A stretch of DNA of 64,000 nt. It comes from Cylindrotheca closterium (Eukaryota > Bacillariophyta > Bacillariophyceae > Bacillariales > Bacillariaceae). Shown here piece after piece: positions 11,948-24,116 of this stretch. Location: assembly GCA_933822405.4 (NCBI GenBank), contig CAKOGP040002092.1, forward strand, positions 18,102 to 82,101, written 5' to 3'. Numbering within the stretch: the first letter of the stretch is position 1; each line of letters begins with the position of its first letter. Made by a program: the position numbers and the translations under genes. Under the pieces are notes generated by a model. It was not told where the DNA came from and did no database searches. It was given only the letters and a program-made list of their open reading frames with translations.

Positions 11948-14692
11948 ATGTCGACTAACAATAACGTTGAAGCAAGCAGCAACAACAATATTAATGCGGC
12001 AGCTCATCATCCTCAATCGGAAAACACTACTAATATGACCAACAATAATAATGCAGCATTGGACGAAGAGTTTCAAACCACTTGCATTTCCGTTCTGATT
12101 GGCAGCTTGGCATCCGGAAGTCAAGCCAAACAGCACACTTCCAATAACACGGTTCCCTTGGTCGTTTGGACGACCCAACAACGATGTGCGCGTAGCAACA
12201 AGGACGATCCTCACAAGTATACTTTGGAATATTTTGAGTTCTTGGACGATGCTCGTCGTTTCACACATTTGGACCAATTGTTGCTCAAGCTGAATGCTGT
12301 GTCTAACATGGACGACGACGACGAGGAGGAAATTACTACTGGTAAAAATAAAAAACCGGCATTGGAACAAGTTCATCTTGCCAGTGTGGATGGTTTCTCG
12401 ACTGCTGCAGACGATCCAGATGATGATACAATAACGCCAATGAAATCCAAAAAAGGAGGATCCAGCAACAGCAAGTACCGTCATCGATTGGACCGAATTG
12501 GTTCGGCCTTGACAAGTTTTCTAGACGAACGTTTGGAGAAACAAGCCACTTGTAAGTTGCATGAGCAACTCCCATCCATTGTCAAGGATCATTCCAAAAT
12601 GGAATCCACCTTGCAATCCATCCTCTTGGAAGATTCGTGGCTAGGACTCAAGGGTAACACCCAACTTCAAAAGGGTTCTTTACTCCAACAGGGCCTTGCC
12701 TTGCACTTGTCCACGACTTTGAGTCATGACAACGATCCTTCTTCCTCGTCCTCGTCCTCCTCCTCCTTTCAATTGATCAAGGGCATTTTGAATTCTCATC
12801 TCGTCATGGACCAGACGGCGGCCGAAGCCATTCATTTGTTGCCGCCCCCCAATGCCGGGGTGGCCTCGCATGTGGGTGGCCACTTTTCCAACAACAGTAT
12901 CTATGGACTACTCGCCAAGCCATTACTCACAAGCATGGGCAAGCACAAGTTGCAAATTTGGCTCAAACAGCCATTGATTGATTTGAATAAAATTCAGGCC
13001 CGCCAGGATGCCGTTTCGTCTCTGTTGGGTTTGGGCAAGGATTCGATTCGGGATGCTTTGCGGGGCATGAGCGGAATTGACATGGTGCACTTGTCGACCG
13101 TCTTGGCCAATTATGGTGCCGAGGGACAAAACGCACTCACCACCCAAGCCTCGCTCAAGGCCATGTACCAATTGTGGTTGTTGGCCCGACAGCAATTGCC
13201 CAATTTGCTCGAAGCCACGGAAGGCTTGCAAGAGGATTTTCAATCGTCAAGTCTACTCCAAGAGTTACACATTCAGTTGCAACAGCTGGCCGGAGAACTT
13301 TCGCGGGCGTCGGGTTTGGTCGAAGCCGTCTTGGATTTGGATGCCGCCCCACGAGATTTCCTTGTACAATCCCAATTTTCCGAAGAATTGTCTAGTTTGA
13401 ATCAAGAAATTGAAGCCGTTCATCAACATGTGGATGATGAATTGGATGCCATGCAACAATTGTGGGCAGATTCCTCCAACCAAACCACCAAAGTCCGCTT
13501 GGAAAAATGTACCTTTGACAATGTCGTCAGTTGGCAATTTCGATTGCCCAATACCAACGACTTGAAACTTTTAGAGTGTTTGGGATCCGGCCTCGAGACC
13601 CATCGATTACTCAAAAATGGTGTCTACTTTTCCACCAAACCACTGAGAGCGCTGTCGGCCCAATACCAAGAACTCATGGAATCCTATTCCCAACAATCCC
13701 AACAAATTGTCCAAAATGCCATGGAAGTGGCCACGTCCTATCAAACCGTCGTGGAACGGGCGGCCCAAGTAGTGGCCACCTTGGATGTCCTCTGTGGTTT
13801 GGCGCATACGGCTGCCTATTCGGTCCATGGATATTGCAAGCCTACCTTGACGGATTCGGACGACCCTGGATTTGGGATTGAGCTAAAGGCCGCTCGACAC
13901 CCCTGTGTGGAACTCCAGGAAGACGTCGAGTTCATTCCGAACGACGTGACATTAACATTTGGAGACTCGAACTTTTGCATCGTGACGGGGCCCAACATGG
14001 GCGGCAAATCGACGTACATTCGAAGTTTGGGAGCCATTGTGTGCATGGCGCAAATTGGATCCTATGTGCCATGCGATGCAGCCACCATCAATTTGTGTCA
14101 TTCCATTCTGGCGCGGGTGGGAGCGGGGGATTTACAAGAACGAGGCATTAGTACCTTCATGGCGGAAATGCTCGAGGCAGGGAGTATTCTACGAACCGCC
14201 ACCAAGCGGAGTTTGATCATTATTGATGAATTGGGACGGGGAACGAGTACTTTTGATGGATATGGATTGGCCAGGGCCATTTCGGAGCATGTGTTGCAGA
14301 ATATTGGATGCATGGTAGTCTTTGCTACGCACTTTCACGAATTGACGGCCATGGAAGGGATTCAGAATTGTCATGTTACGGCCCAAAAGGGACAACAGGG
14401 ATTGACCTTTTTGTATCAAGTCCAGCCGGGTCCCTGTTTGGAGTCGTTTGGGATCCAAGTTGCCGAAATGGCAAATGTTCCAGCTTGTGTCATTGAAGAT
14501 GCCAAGCGCAAGGCAGAAGAATTGGAACAATTTGATACCTCCAAGTCAAAAAAGCAAAAGTCAGCAGAAACGAAAGACGATAATATTCGATTCTGCCAAA
14601 CGTTTTGTTCCATGGATCTCCCATCTATTTTGAATGATAACAGGTTCAGTTCCCAAGCGAAGCAAGGAAAGCTACTGGAACTTTTGGCCTAA
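11948..14692 (+). CDS. MSH2: DNA mismatch repair protein MSH2, apparently without domain I
   Basis: Single exon, 914 residues, ATG after an AT-rich leader. MSH2 pairs with MSH6 or MSH3 in the nucleus to detect mismatches. The ATPase is fully preserved: Walker [10 protein letters not shown] at 681-689, followed by [10 protein letters not shown], the ARVGAGD and [10 protein letters not shown] signature, Walker [16 protein letters not shown] and FATHFHEL. These match MSH2 more closely than other MutS homologues. The lever/clamp core begins near residue 274, with YGLLAKPLL and [12 protein letters not shown]. Upstream, residues 38-165 fit connector domain II ([18 protein letters not shown]) broken by acidic low-complexity inserts. 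The usual N-terminal mismatch-binding domain I of about 120 residues is not recognisable; a 35-residue Asn-rich leader stands in its place. An unseen upstream exon is the main alternative. Confidence 0.93.
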   Translation: MSTNNNVEASSNNNINAAAHHPQSENTTNMTNNNNAALDEEFQTTCISVLIGSLASGSQAKQHTSNNTVPLVVWTTQQRCARSNKDDPHKYTLEYFEFLDDARRFTHLDQLLLKLNAVSNMDDDDEEEITTGKNKKPALEQVHLASVDGFSTAADDPDDDTITPMKSKKGGSSNSKYRHRLDRIGSALTSFLDERLEKQATCKLHEQLPSIVKDHSKMESTLQSILLEDSWLGLKGNTQLQKGSLLQQGLALHLSTTLSHDNDPSSSSSSSSSFQLIKGILNSHLVMDQTAAEAIHLLPPPNAGVASHVGGHFSNNSIYGLLAKPLLTSMGKHKLQIWLKQPLIDLNKIQARQDAVSSLLGLGKDSIRDALRGMSGIDMVHLSTVLANYGAEGQNALTTQASLKAMYQLWLLARQQLPNLLEATEGLQEDFQSSSLLQELHIQLQQLAGELSRASGLVEAVLDLDAAPRDFLVQSQFSEELSSLNQEIEAVHQHVDDELDAMQQLWADSSNQTTKVRLEKCTFDNVVSWQFRLPNTNDLKLLECLGSGLETHRLLKNGVYFSTKPLRALSAQYQELMESYSQQSQQIVQNAMEVATSYQTVVERAAQVVATLDVLCGLAHTAAYSVHGYCKPTLTDSDDPGFGIELKAARHPCVELQEDVEFIPNDVTLTFGDSNFCIVTGPNMGGKSTYIRSLGAIVCMAQIGSYVPCDAATINLCHSILARVGAGDLQERGISTFMAEMLEAGSILRTATKRSLIIIDELGRGTSTFDGYGLARAISEHVLQNIGCMVVFATHFHELTAMEGIQNCHVTAQKGQQGLTFLYQVQPGPCLESFGIQVAEMANVPACVIEDAKRKAEELEQFDTSKSKKQKSAETKDDNIRFCQTFCSMDLPSILNDNRFSSQAKQGKLLELLA

Positions 14693-15469
14693 AAGCATGC
14701 AGAGTGTACAGAACGATATACAGGTCAACGGAATTAGCAACTTCTGTCTTACGAATCTTGAATCATTGTTTTAAATTTTATGTTTCTTGCAATGTTTTTT
14801 GACAGTCTTGTAGGTATTAATATCAAAAAGATATTGCGAATCACTGTTGCAGTGTTTACTGCAAAACTACGACTGTATAGAACCAGAGCATACTGTAACC
14901 TATGATGACTACTGCACCGCTGCGAGACTCACTTTGCATTTAGCTCAAAATTGAAATATCTGGTCAAACAGAAGAACCGGTAGGCTCCTTTTCAGTTCCG
15001 TTTTGCAACATTCGATTTATTAATACTTCTAACATCGGTATTTTTTGGTTCAAAATTGAGAGGAACAGTTGGTGGGGAGTGTACAGATATACGGTATTTG
15101 AACCAAATCATGAATGGTTGAATCATGAATCGACTCCGTGGACTCAACGGTCATTGGAAATACACCGACCGGAATAACGAATTCTAAATTGAAAAGTCCG
15201 ATGGCAACAAGGAGGCTTATGATTATCTTGGATTGCCATATGATTGATCTTGGATGTATGCCAGAATAAAAGTAACTGATCTTGAATGAAGGTCATTGCA
15301 TGATCAAGCAAGATCAGAATGCTACTGTCGATTGAGTTTTGTAAATGGGAGATGTCATATAGATTTCAATTCATGCGGCAGGTTTTCTGAAGCATCAAAT
15401 CTCATCAACACCTACGCTCTGACAAGAATCAAGGTATCAGCATACATTTAGTAGACGATCATTATTAGC
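14693..15469. other. Intergenic region, nothing recognised
   Basis: About 780 bp between MSH2 and pseudogene copy 2. It is AT-rich with stop codons in all frames and no recognisable gene, RNA or transposon end. Confidence 0.5.
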
Positions 15470-18356
15470 ATGAGTGAAGAAGGCGAGAAAAAGGCAGCGA
15501 GTCAAGAAGCCGGCGATGCCAACAGAGAAGAACGAAAGAGCCGGTCTAACAAACATCGGCCATCCTCTCGAGACTTGGTTGATGATATCCTGGTTGCCTC
15601 GGAGCGTAAATCGTCACAAGCGAAGCCTGTACGAAGGCGATCGAAAGATGATGATGATGATGATGATGGCCTTGGCGACCCTGGAAAACGACCCTCAAAG
15701 CCCCCTTCTCGACGTAAATCAAGAGACTCCCATGACAGCGATGAGCTTGGTGGGTCATCATCAAGAGGCAAACGTGAACGCAAAAAGTCCAAAGATTCTA
15801 TGGATGGGATTGCGGTGGGCGTATCAGACCGACGATCCATTAAGTCTCCTTCTCGGCGCAAGTCTAGAGACTCTAATGATGGTGCCATTGACACTTCTAA
15901 ACGATCTACTGGACATCACCGGTCAAGATCCCGGGACTCCAACGACTCTTTGGCCAATGATCAAGAGGCCAAGATACGAGTACGACGGAAGACCTCTGGA
16001 CTTGCCATGCCTGGTGCATTTGTCGAGACGAAAGGAGTAAACCGAGGGGTTCGACGCAAGGGCGATGGATCAAAGTCTCCGCTGCCTATATCCCTATGGA
16101 CACAACTTTGTCTGAATCTGACATCTTCAAGACATCGCGGAGCGCCATGTCGCTCCTGCGCTGCCAACAAGAAATCGTCCATGATCAGCAGCAGACATCA
16201 CAACTCTCCTGCGAGGAACAGTGACACAAACGAGAACGAGGTCATTCTTTCTCCTATAGATCAGCCTGGAAGCAGCGTACCTCAACGGACTGGAAACGTC
16301 GAGGCATTGGAGGCGACTACTATTGACGAGATGAAAACTGCTCATCGGGGAGAGAAGAGAGACAATCTGGTATTTGTGGCTGCCCCTGCAACATCGGACG
16401 ACGATAAAAGCAAAAAGTACGAATACATTTTCGCCGCCTTTGTTATTTTCGCGATTGCTGTGGGAGTCATAAAATGGCTGTTGGTAGCAGGAAGACCTCA
16501 AGAAGTTAATATTTTTGTAACCTATGACCATCCTGCATCAGAAGATTGTCGAGCAATGTCTCAAGGAAATGAAACAAAAGACCAAATTGGAACGACAGTT
16601 AAGTACTTTGGAGCAGGAATGGAGTTTGGAGTGGCTCCTAGCATCGATCTTGACTTTCTTGAAACAGAGCTTCAACTGAGATTGCAGCGAGATGCTCTAC
16701 CAGAGATTGCTGGATGCGATCGCAGATCTTCTCCTATTATTGAAAACAACATTTTTGTGGTCGAGAACGCTGTGCTCAGGTCTATCGCCCTTGAGGATTA
16801 TGCGATATGCAGCTCCAATTCAACAAGAATGTGCTCTCCAGTCTGTTTAGAGCATGATATCTATTCGAAAGAGTGAAGCACTTCTAGACCTAATCAATGA
16901 TTTGTTCCAAGACGACAGACTTTTGGTTTTGCTGAATTTGGCTTCACTTGTGGAAGATATCTACTTTACCACATCCTTTGAAATTCTGCCATCTGTTGCC
17001 CCATCTTCAAGTCCATCCGTCCGAGATGACAGCGGTTCGTCATCTCAAGCGAGCTGTGATGCAATTGCCAATGGTATACCCCTGTCGCGGGGTAGGATAA
17101 TCCAGCTGTAGTCGTCAAAGAGTACGGCATCTTGATGGATGTCACTTTGGAATCCGAGACCAAAGACTTAAAGCCTCATACCTTGACATTGGAAGAAGAG
17201 ATTCAGCGCATCCTCCTGCCCTTGTTGGCTGGCTGCACCAATCAACGTCGGTGCCTCCAGATTGAGAACTCTATTGTCAATGCGGTAGTAGAAGCCGAAC
17301 CTCCCATTATGGTGCCGCGTGTTTAGTTGATTCGGAAGGTTCATACGTAGTCAATATATGAATTTACTTCAGTAACATTGCATCTTCAGTCGGATTCACA
17401 GCGTCTATATTGATGCCAAGTTTCGGGCTATACCTTTGGTCGAGAGATTAAATTTGATGATACCTTTCAAGCGAATTGACATTGTGAGCACTTTGGAGAA
17501 AGAAGAAGAGATCTCTACTATAGTCCATCAGGTATGTACGACCACAGCACAGTCTGCCCCTCCTTTCAATGTCCACTGACGATCTTTTCTCTCCCAAAAA
17601 ATGAATTATCATCAGTGAATCCAACGAGGGCGCCAGTGAGGACATCCCCTACCACCGACAACCCTACAAGGTTGCCGACGACAGTATCATCGGTAACTCC
17701 AACAAGGGCCCCAGTAACGTTCCTAACAACGGAAAATCTCCTATACACGAAGTCCAACCTTGCCCCAACAGTGCAACCTGTGGTTGGCCACACATTGGCG
17801 CCAACGCAATTCCCAACACTGGTCCAAACTCCATTGCCTACGCTTGTGCCAAGTGCATCACCGTCAGTTATGCCATCCACCAACCCCTCTACATCGTGGC
17901 GCAACAATCTTCAAACAAGACATATCATTATGGAATACTGCGTCGGTCACAGGTATGTATGAGACGTTCCGTCTCGCAAGAGCCTTCAATCAAGACTTGT
18001 CATCATGGGATGTTTCGTCTGTCACAGAAATGGTTTTGATGTTTGAAGAAGCATCAGCCTTCAATGCAGACATATCATCATGGGATGTATCTTCAGTTAC
18101 GAATATGTCTGAAATGTTCAAAGGGGCAGCATCGTTCAATCAAGATTTATCATCGTGGGATGTTTCTTCTGTCGCTTCCCTCAGGGTGCTCTTTCGGGAA
18201 GCATCATCCTTCAATCAGAACCTTTGTGCGTGGGGTGCCCGCCTCTCCAATACGGTTGATACTGTCGACGCATTTTCAGCGAACAGCTGCCCTTCACCAG
18301 GTAACCCAAACCTCTTGTCGACTCCAGCAAGTCCATTTTACCACGGCTGTGTCTAG
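15470..18356 (+). pseudogene. Broken DUF285/BspA-type surface protein, family copy 2
   Basis: It starts like copy 1 (MSEEGEKKAASQEAGD) and keeps the Ser/Arg-rich tail (with a GAT-repeat poly-Asp run near 15650), the membrane span (YIFAAFVIFAIAVG) and the first extracellular domain. It then breaks. The first frame stops at 16876, just after the DIYSKE motif, where the family normally continues. A second frame resumes nearby and ends at 17111, after AIANGIP, where an indel shifts the frame. A third frame (17132-17326) keeps the second domain and then stops. The stalk survives in fragments (17534-17880). Four DUF285 repeats and the FNQNLCAWG cap are readable at 17900-18356. At least three frame breaks make an intact product unlikely. 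Confidence 0.85.
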
Positions 18357-18487
18357 GTTTTACAAATAAATAGTATATTGCATGTGAATTGTTACTTGTT
18401 CGTTGTAGAACGGTGTTTGAATTCTGAGACGATTCATTCTACCAAAAGAGTTAGGACCGTAGCCCCTTTTGTTGTGCTGTTCTAGAA

Positions 18488-19838
18488 CTATCCCTTCAAC
18501 TTGGTACCATTTGATGTTTCCTGCTGTTCCAGGGTTGACCGCTCCACTTTTAATAGGGTCCGAAATAATTCGAAAAAGTAAAAGAAAAAGCCATTGGCGG
18601 GCATCTTGTGCATGAGTCGCGAAGTACTTCCCCGTAAAAACGCCGAGATGCCACCTTCTTGGAACGTGATGCGAGCGCACTTGACTATAGATCCCCCATA
18701 CACTTCGGGGGGACTTGTCTGGAGTCTTGTCTTAAGTACATCTAGTCCATTGGTCAAGAAGGATCCAGCACCTCCTGCAATGGCTCCGATCGTCATATCC
18801 TTCCATACTTGACGATCTTGGTCGGCATTCCAAACATCCCGCAGATATTCGTACACCAATAGAGTGACAATGGCATACGGGACATCGCGCAACATTTGGA
18901 TGGCAATACCTCCGGGAGGAAAGAAGGCTCTGAAACCACTATGACGAAACAAAGACACAAGGGCGTCAACGGTATTGGCGTACTGTCCTGTTTGAAGCTT
19001 TTGCTTGACAACCTCGTAGGGTACTCGCGAAAAGGATGCAATGGTATTGCCTTAACGCGCGAGTAATGGCAAAGTAACCACATCATGTCAGAATAAATAT
19101 AGAACAAATACAGGGAAAGCAAGAAACATGAGGCAATTACGTACCAATAGCTGCTGCCATGGCCACTGCCAGCAATCGGAGTGCTTGGTTCGATCCTCTA
19201 GCAGCACCTATATTTCCTTTCTTTTGTTGTTTTGCTTCCAGCATCCACGAGAACAAGACTCGTTTGCAGTAGGAATATATTCCATAATAGAGACTAATGG
19301 AAGGAATACTCCCCAATGCCGAGACGACTAGTCCCGCGTACAAATCCTTCCAGTTACCCTCACGTTGCACGACAACTTGCATGGCTTCCATTAGAGTGAG
19401 AGTGGTTTCTCTTTGCGAATGTTGTTGCACAGTTTTGATGGTATCAAAGGGTTGTAATAAAGTCTTGGCACAAACCGATGCCAAGCCAGACGCTATGCTA
19501 TTCTTCCATCCCTCGGTCGCTGCGGATGATGATGAGTTTGATGAAGATTTATTGGTTGAAGAGTCGAGCTTTACACCAGCAACACCACCACCGCGAAAGT
19601 TCAGTACGATCGGTCGATGATAGCTTCTACTGAGACTGCGAGATCTGTTGTATGGTCCGCCGATAGAATCTGATGGGGATGGGGATTGTAATGCTGGAGA
19701 TGTGAATGTAAAAGTAAGTTCTGTCCAATCACAATCCTTCACTAATGGAAAGAAAATCGGAGAATCATTAACCTCAGCAAGAGCAAATCCAAGAGCCAAG
19801 AGTATTGCAGTTGTAAGGACATAAGTGCGAGAGTACAT
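18488..19838 (-). CDS. Mitochondrial carrier family transporter with N-terminal secretory signal
   Basis: Two exons, complement(join(18488..19050,19145..19838)), 418 residues. The 94 nt intron (GTACGT donor, TTAAG acceptor) joins phase 1 and gives the family-typical AIGNTIASFSRVPYEVVKQ. Three carrier repeats are seen, with signatures QPFDTIKTVQQ, RVPYEVVKQKLQ and NGLDVLKTRLQT, which are versions of Px[DE]xx[KR]x[KR]; the third has lost its Pro. These proteins exchange small metabolites or cofactors across inner organelle membranes. Unusually, the first 21 residues (MYSRTYVLTTAILLALGFALA) read as a secretory signal peptide, followed by about 85 polar residues. That suggests entry by the ER and perhaps the complex plastid, not a plain mitochondrial route. 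The layout loosely resembles the S-adenosylmethionine-carrier group, but the substrate cannot be fixed. Confidence 0.87.
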
Positions 19839-20588
19839 GGCATTTTCAGAATGTAGGCAATAAGCGCATGGATATATTCAATATATGATCATCGCAACTT
19901 GTGCCTCGTGCGTCGACAATAGTTTGAAGTTGATCGATTATAAAATCTTAATTATTGATATGGACAGTTCGACTAGCACGACCACCCATTGCACTGTCTG
20001 CTGGTCAACCGGAATGTCATGTAATCAATAGGTAGTAAATGAGACAGCATCTGCCGTGTGTCATGAGTAAGTATACTATAAAAAATGAGGCAGCACCTGC
20101 CGTGTGTCATGATTCCGGCCAATTGATATGATTCTGCTTAGTCAAAGGTGCGACGCACTCGACTGGAATATAATCCTGTAGCCCAGCGACAAACCGCACA
20201 TGCCTCGCGGAATTTGAACATGGACCGTGATCATACCGTGCCTTTTGATTTTTTACGCGTCACTCATTTCTGGGGCCGTCTTCTTTTCTTTTTCGGTGAC
20301 GCAACTCACGGAAAGTGCTTTTTCATCACATCGCCAAGAAAAAGAATTAGGAGCAATCCGCAAAGAGAATTTAATCTTCTTATCAGACGGAGGCGTTTAA
20401 TTGAACGGATGGATATTTTGTTATTTGAATTATCTCCAGATTACTTAGATCTGCACATTATTATTCGCCGAACATTCAGACTTGCAGCCGTACTTGCGTT
20501 TTTCTGATCGTGGTCCCCAAACCGAATGCCGACATGGAAAATGAATTATCTTGACATTCTTATATATTATTCAAGAGGCATTAGAACC
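19839..20588. other. Intergenic region with a direct repeat
   Basis: 750 bp between the divergent carrier gene and copy 3. A near-identical 27 bp direct repeat lies at 20041-20067 and 20087-20113. An open frame at 20148-20507 begins with GTG, shows no known domain and is not called. The 3' end is the promoter of copy 3. Confidence 0.5.
20041..20113. repeat. 27-bp direct repeat pair
   Basis: GAGACAGCATCTGCCGTGTG and the following TCATGAG at 20041-20067 recur at 20087-20113 with three changes, 46 bp apart start to start. No function is evident; it may be local slippage or a pair of factor sites. Confidence 0.75.
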
Positions 20589-23500
20589 ATGACAGCTTCT
20601 AACTCAGGATCTTCGCAATCCACTTCCGGCAAAAGGCATTCAAAGTCTAGAAGTAGCCGTGAATTAGGAGGAAGCAAATCAAGACGTTCGTCGCATTCGC
20701 ACTCCAAATCTCGTTCCAAGAATGTGAAGTCTCCTGACATTGATGATCTTGTTGTGGGACAAAGCCCTCAGTATCATCGTCGCAGCTCAAGCTCAAGCAA
20801 AATTAGAAGCAGCAAGTCGGACGGTAATCTTGCAGGCAGTAAACACTCCTCTCCTCACCGCCGGAGATCTAGTCGAAAGTCCTTAAGGAGGAGCAAGACA
20901 TCAAGGAGGATGTCTTCTAGCTCGCACTCGAAAGCCAAACATGTTGTGTCGGACAACGACGATGAAGACTTGTCGGATGACGATCTCGCAGTGGAAACCC
21001 CAGAGTTTTACCGATCCGCGGATATCGACAAGGAATCCAAGCGTAAATCAGACCATGGACTTCGAAAGAAACTGGATCAAGAGGCAAAGGGACGAGCTCG
21101 ATCATCACACCATTCCAATAATGGCGGGTTACTATCCGATTCCGATGAGGAAGAGGATGATGATGAGGATGCAGCAATGAAATTGGCTGGTGCGAGATAC
21201 AGTATGAAATCAGGCCCAGGAGCAGTTCTCTCAAACCACATGGAACTTATTCCGAAGAGTATTCAATCGGAAAACAATCGAACGGAACTTTCCTCCACTT
21301 CCACTCATAAAAAGAAAAGCAAACGAAAGCACAGAAGATCTGACAGATCCCAAGGGAGTACTTCTCATTCCTCGGATCGCACTCCTCTTGAGGCGATAGC
21401 TGCCCCCGATGAGGACGAAATCGAAGCTGCTCTTCGGCGAGGGAGATCGGAAGGTCAGAAGGTCTTTGTGGCTAGCCCTGCACCCAAGGGCGACCGTAAA
21501 AGCCGAAAATACATGTACATGTTCGGCGCTTTTGTGGTGTTCGTGATTGCGGCAGGAGTCATTACATGGATGGTGGTATCCAAAGACTCGGGCGATACGA
21601 TCATATATCTAACCTACGATCCACCCACTGAAGAAGACTGTCTAGCAATCTCAAAGGGAACGGAGACCGAAAACCAGGTGGAAAAGACAGGGACGTTCTT
21701 TGGAGTTGAACTGGATTTTGCAGTGGCTGCTAACATCGACATTGGGTTTCTTCAAACCGAGCTGGAAATGCGAATGCAGCGAGACGTTCTGCCTGGGATT
21801 GCTGGGTGTGAGCTACGAGCTCCTAGCATCATCCAAAACAACATTTTCATTGTTGAGAACGCGTTGGTCAAGTCGATCTCTGTAAGCAACCCTGTGACAT
21901 GCAACCGGAACTCCGAAGATCTCTGTTCTTCTGTTGATTTGGAGTTTGATGTCATTTCGAAAGATGACGATGTGGAAAACGAAGTATTGCGGGATCTGAT
22001 CAAGGATATGTTCAACAATGAAGGGTTGTTGGATCTACTGTACTTGGCTTCGCCAGTGCAAAATATCTACTTTGTTACTGCATTTGAAATCACCTCATCT
22101 GAATCTCCCAGTTCGAGCCCGTCAATCCAAGAGGCCTGTGATGCCATTGCCAATGGTACTCCTGTCGCGGGACAGGAAGATCCATTGGTAGTTGTCATTG
22201 GATACGATATCTTGATGGATGTCACTTTGAATTCAGAAACTGACGACTTCTCGCAGCAAGCCATGACACTGGAGGAGGAGATTCAGCGCATACTCATGCC
22301 CATCTTAGCTGGCTGCACAAATCAACGTCGGCGTCTTCAGACTGAAAGCTCTATCGTCAACGCTTTGGTCTCTGTTGAAGCTAGCACCGATGATGCTTGT
22401 TTGCCTGGTTCCGAGAGCCCTTGCCATCGCTTTGTCATAAACCTTGATATCTATGCTCATCTTACCGATACCGCAGTTGATTTTGCGGGTGAGATTACCG
22501 AATTGTTTCGCGAAACACCATTGGTCGAGCGTTTAGGGCTACTGTCACCTTTTAGAAGCATTACAACTGTGGCGATTCTTTCCGACGACGCTTCTAAAAG
22601 TCCATCTGGTAAGTACAGTACTGAGACCAACTCTAAATGTGGACTTTTCCTCGCTATCTACTTACAACCTCTTACATTGTGCACCAATCAACAGTCCGAC
22701 CAACCAAATCGCCATCAGTGAATCCAACGTTGTCACCAGTTACATACCCCACTACCGCCGAGCCCACAAAAACGCCGACAATAACACCAACAAGGAATGC
22801 AACAAGAGCACCTGTCGATGCACCGACAAAGTCTCCGACCCGAAGTCCTACGAAGAGGCCAACTCTTGTTCCAACAGTGCAACCTGTAGTTGGTCCAACG
22901 CTGGAGCCAACTTTTGTTCCAACACTGCAACCTATTGTTGGTCCAACGTTGGATCCGACGTTGGAGCCAACCCCGTCACCCACTCTGCAACCCAGTGCTT
23001 TGCCGACTGTATCATCTAGTGTTTCACCGACTCTATCGCCCTCAGCTGATCCAACAGCCAGACCATCGGTGTCACCAACACCCGAGCCGTCTTTTCTACC
23101 TTCATCTGGGCCTTCTTTGGCCCAGACACCGAAACCTTCTGCATCACCTTCGGCTCAGTCTCCCTCTTCCTTCTCTTGCTTTCAAAGCAACAATGATCTC
23201 CTGGATGCCGTTAGCAACTGGTTCATCTCCTCTGAGCTAAAATCTTCAGTCGAGGCCCAATATGGACTGATCGGAGAGTGGTGTTTTGGTGCAGGTGTGA
23301 CAAGTATGGCAGAGCTATTCTTCAATAGATGGACATTCAACGAGGACATTTCCAGTTGGGATGTTTCTTCTGTGACTGATATGCGACAGATGTTCTACCA
23401 AGCATCATCTTTCAATCAAGACCTGTCATCATGGGATGTTTCTTCTCTGACTAGCATAGATCAAATGCTCTTCAACGCAAACGCTTTCAATCAAAATCTT

Positions 23501-23635
23501 TGCCCTTGGGGGCCGCGTATTCTGAACAGCTCCATCAATGTTTTGAATGCATTCACAAACACCCAATGCCCTTCGGTCGATAACCCAGTTTTGACTTCGG
23601 ATCCACGAGGTCCATTCTGTCACATATGTGTCTAG
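20589..23635 (+). CDS. DUF285/BspA-type repeat surface protein, family copy 3
   Basis: Two exons, join(20589..22608,22695..23635), 986 residues. An in-frame ATG exists at 20526, but 20589 ([10 protein letters not shown]) is chosen because copy 5 begins identically. The 86 nt intron has GTAAGT and ACAG ends. Layout as in copy 1: a basic Ser-rich tail, a membrane span about 308-328 ([16 protein letters not shown]), two related extracellular domains ([11 protein letters not shown] and [11 protein letters not shown] starts), a PT/PS stalk repeating VGPTLEP-like units, and a short repeat domain. It has only two full DUF285 repeats before the FNQNLCPWG cap, the fewest in the array. Its first kilobase of coding DNA is almost identical to copy 5. 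Confidence 0.9.
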
Positions 23636-24116
23636 GCTAGATTTTTACCCACAGTAAGCTATAGAGAAGAAACATTCATCTACCCGATTGATCCGTCTAT
23701 GGAGAGTCCACATTGCAAAATGATGACCTCATGTCCACAAACCGCCTTTTGATAGATCTGCCTCTCCCTTCCGTCCAACGAAACTACAGTATCTCTGTTT
23801 GCTATATCGTGATGACAACGCAACCCTAAGAAATACAAATGCTTCAACATGCGCCACTGGATTGGGTTACCACGAACTAAACGAATGGCTGGCGAGCGCA
23901 ATTCTTCGTATCATGTGTTTTTTTCTTCCACCGATAATATATTATTTTAATATATATAGAGAGAGAGAGCCCTATCCCGGTAATTTAATTTCGGCCTATT
24001 AGGCTTCTCCAAACAAGAACTTGAAACACACTTTTCTCATTTCGACAAAGCTTCATAAAATTGCCTACCGGTTTATTAGGCATTGCAATTTGGCAAGTCG
24101 AAGAAGCGCAAGAACC
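23636..24116. other. Intergenic region between copies 3 and 4
   Basis: About 480 bp holding a TATATATA then GAGAGAGAGA tract near 23950-23970, some 150 bp before the copy 4 start, which may mark its core promoter. No gene seen. Confidence 0.45.

Noticed and set aside
20148..20507. A 119-codon frame upstream of copy 3.
   Set aside because: It opens with GTG, has no domain and lies in a promoter region; more likely chance.
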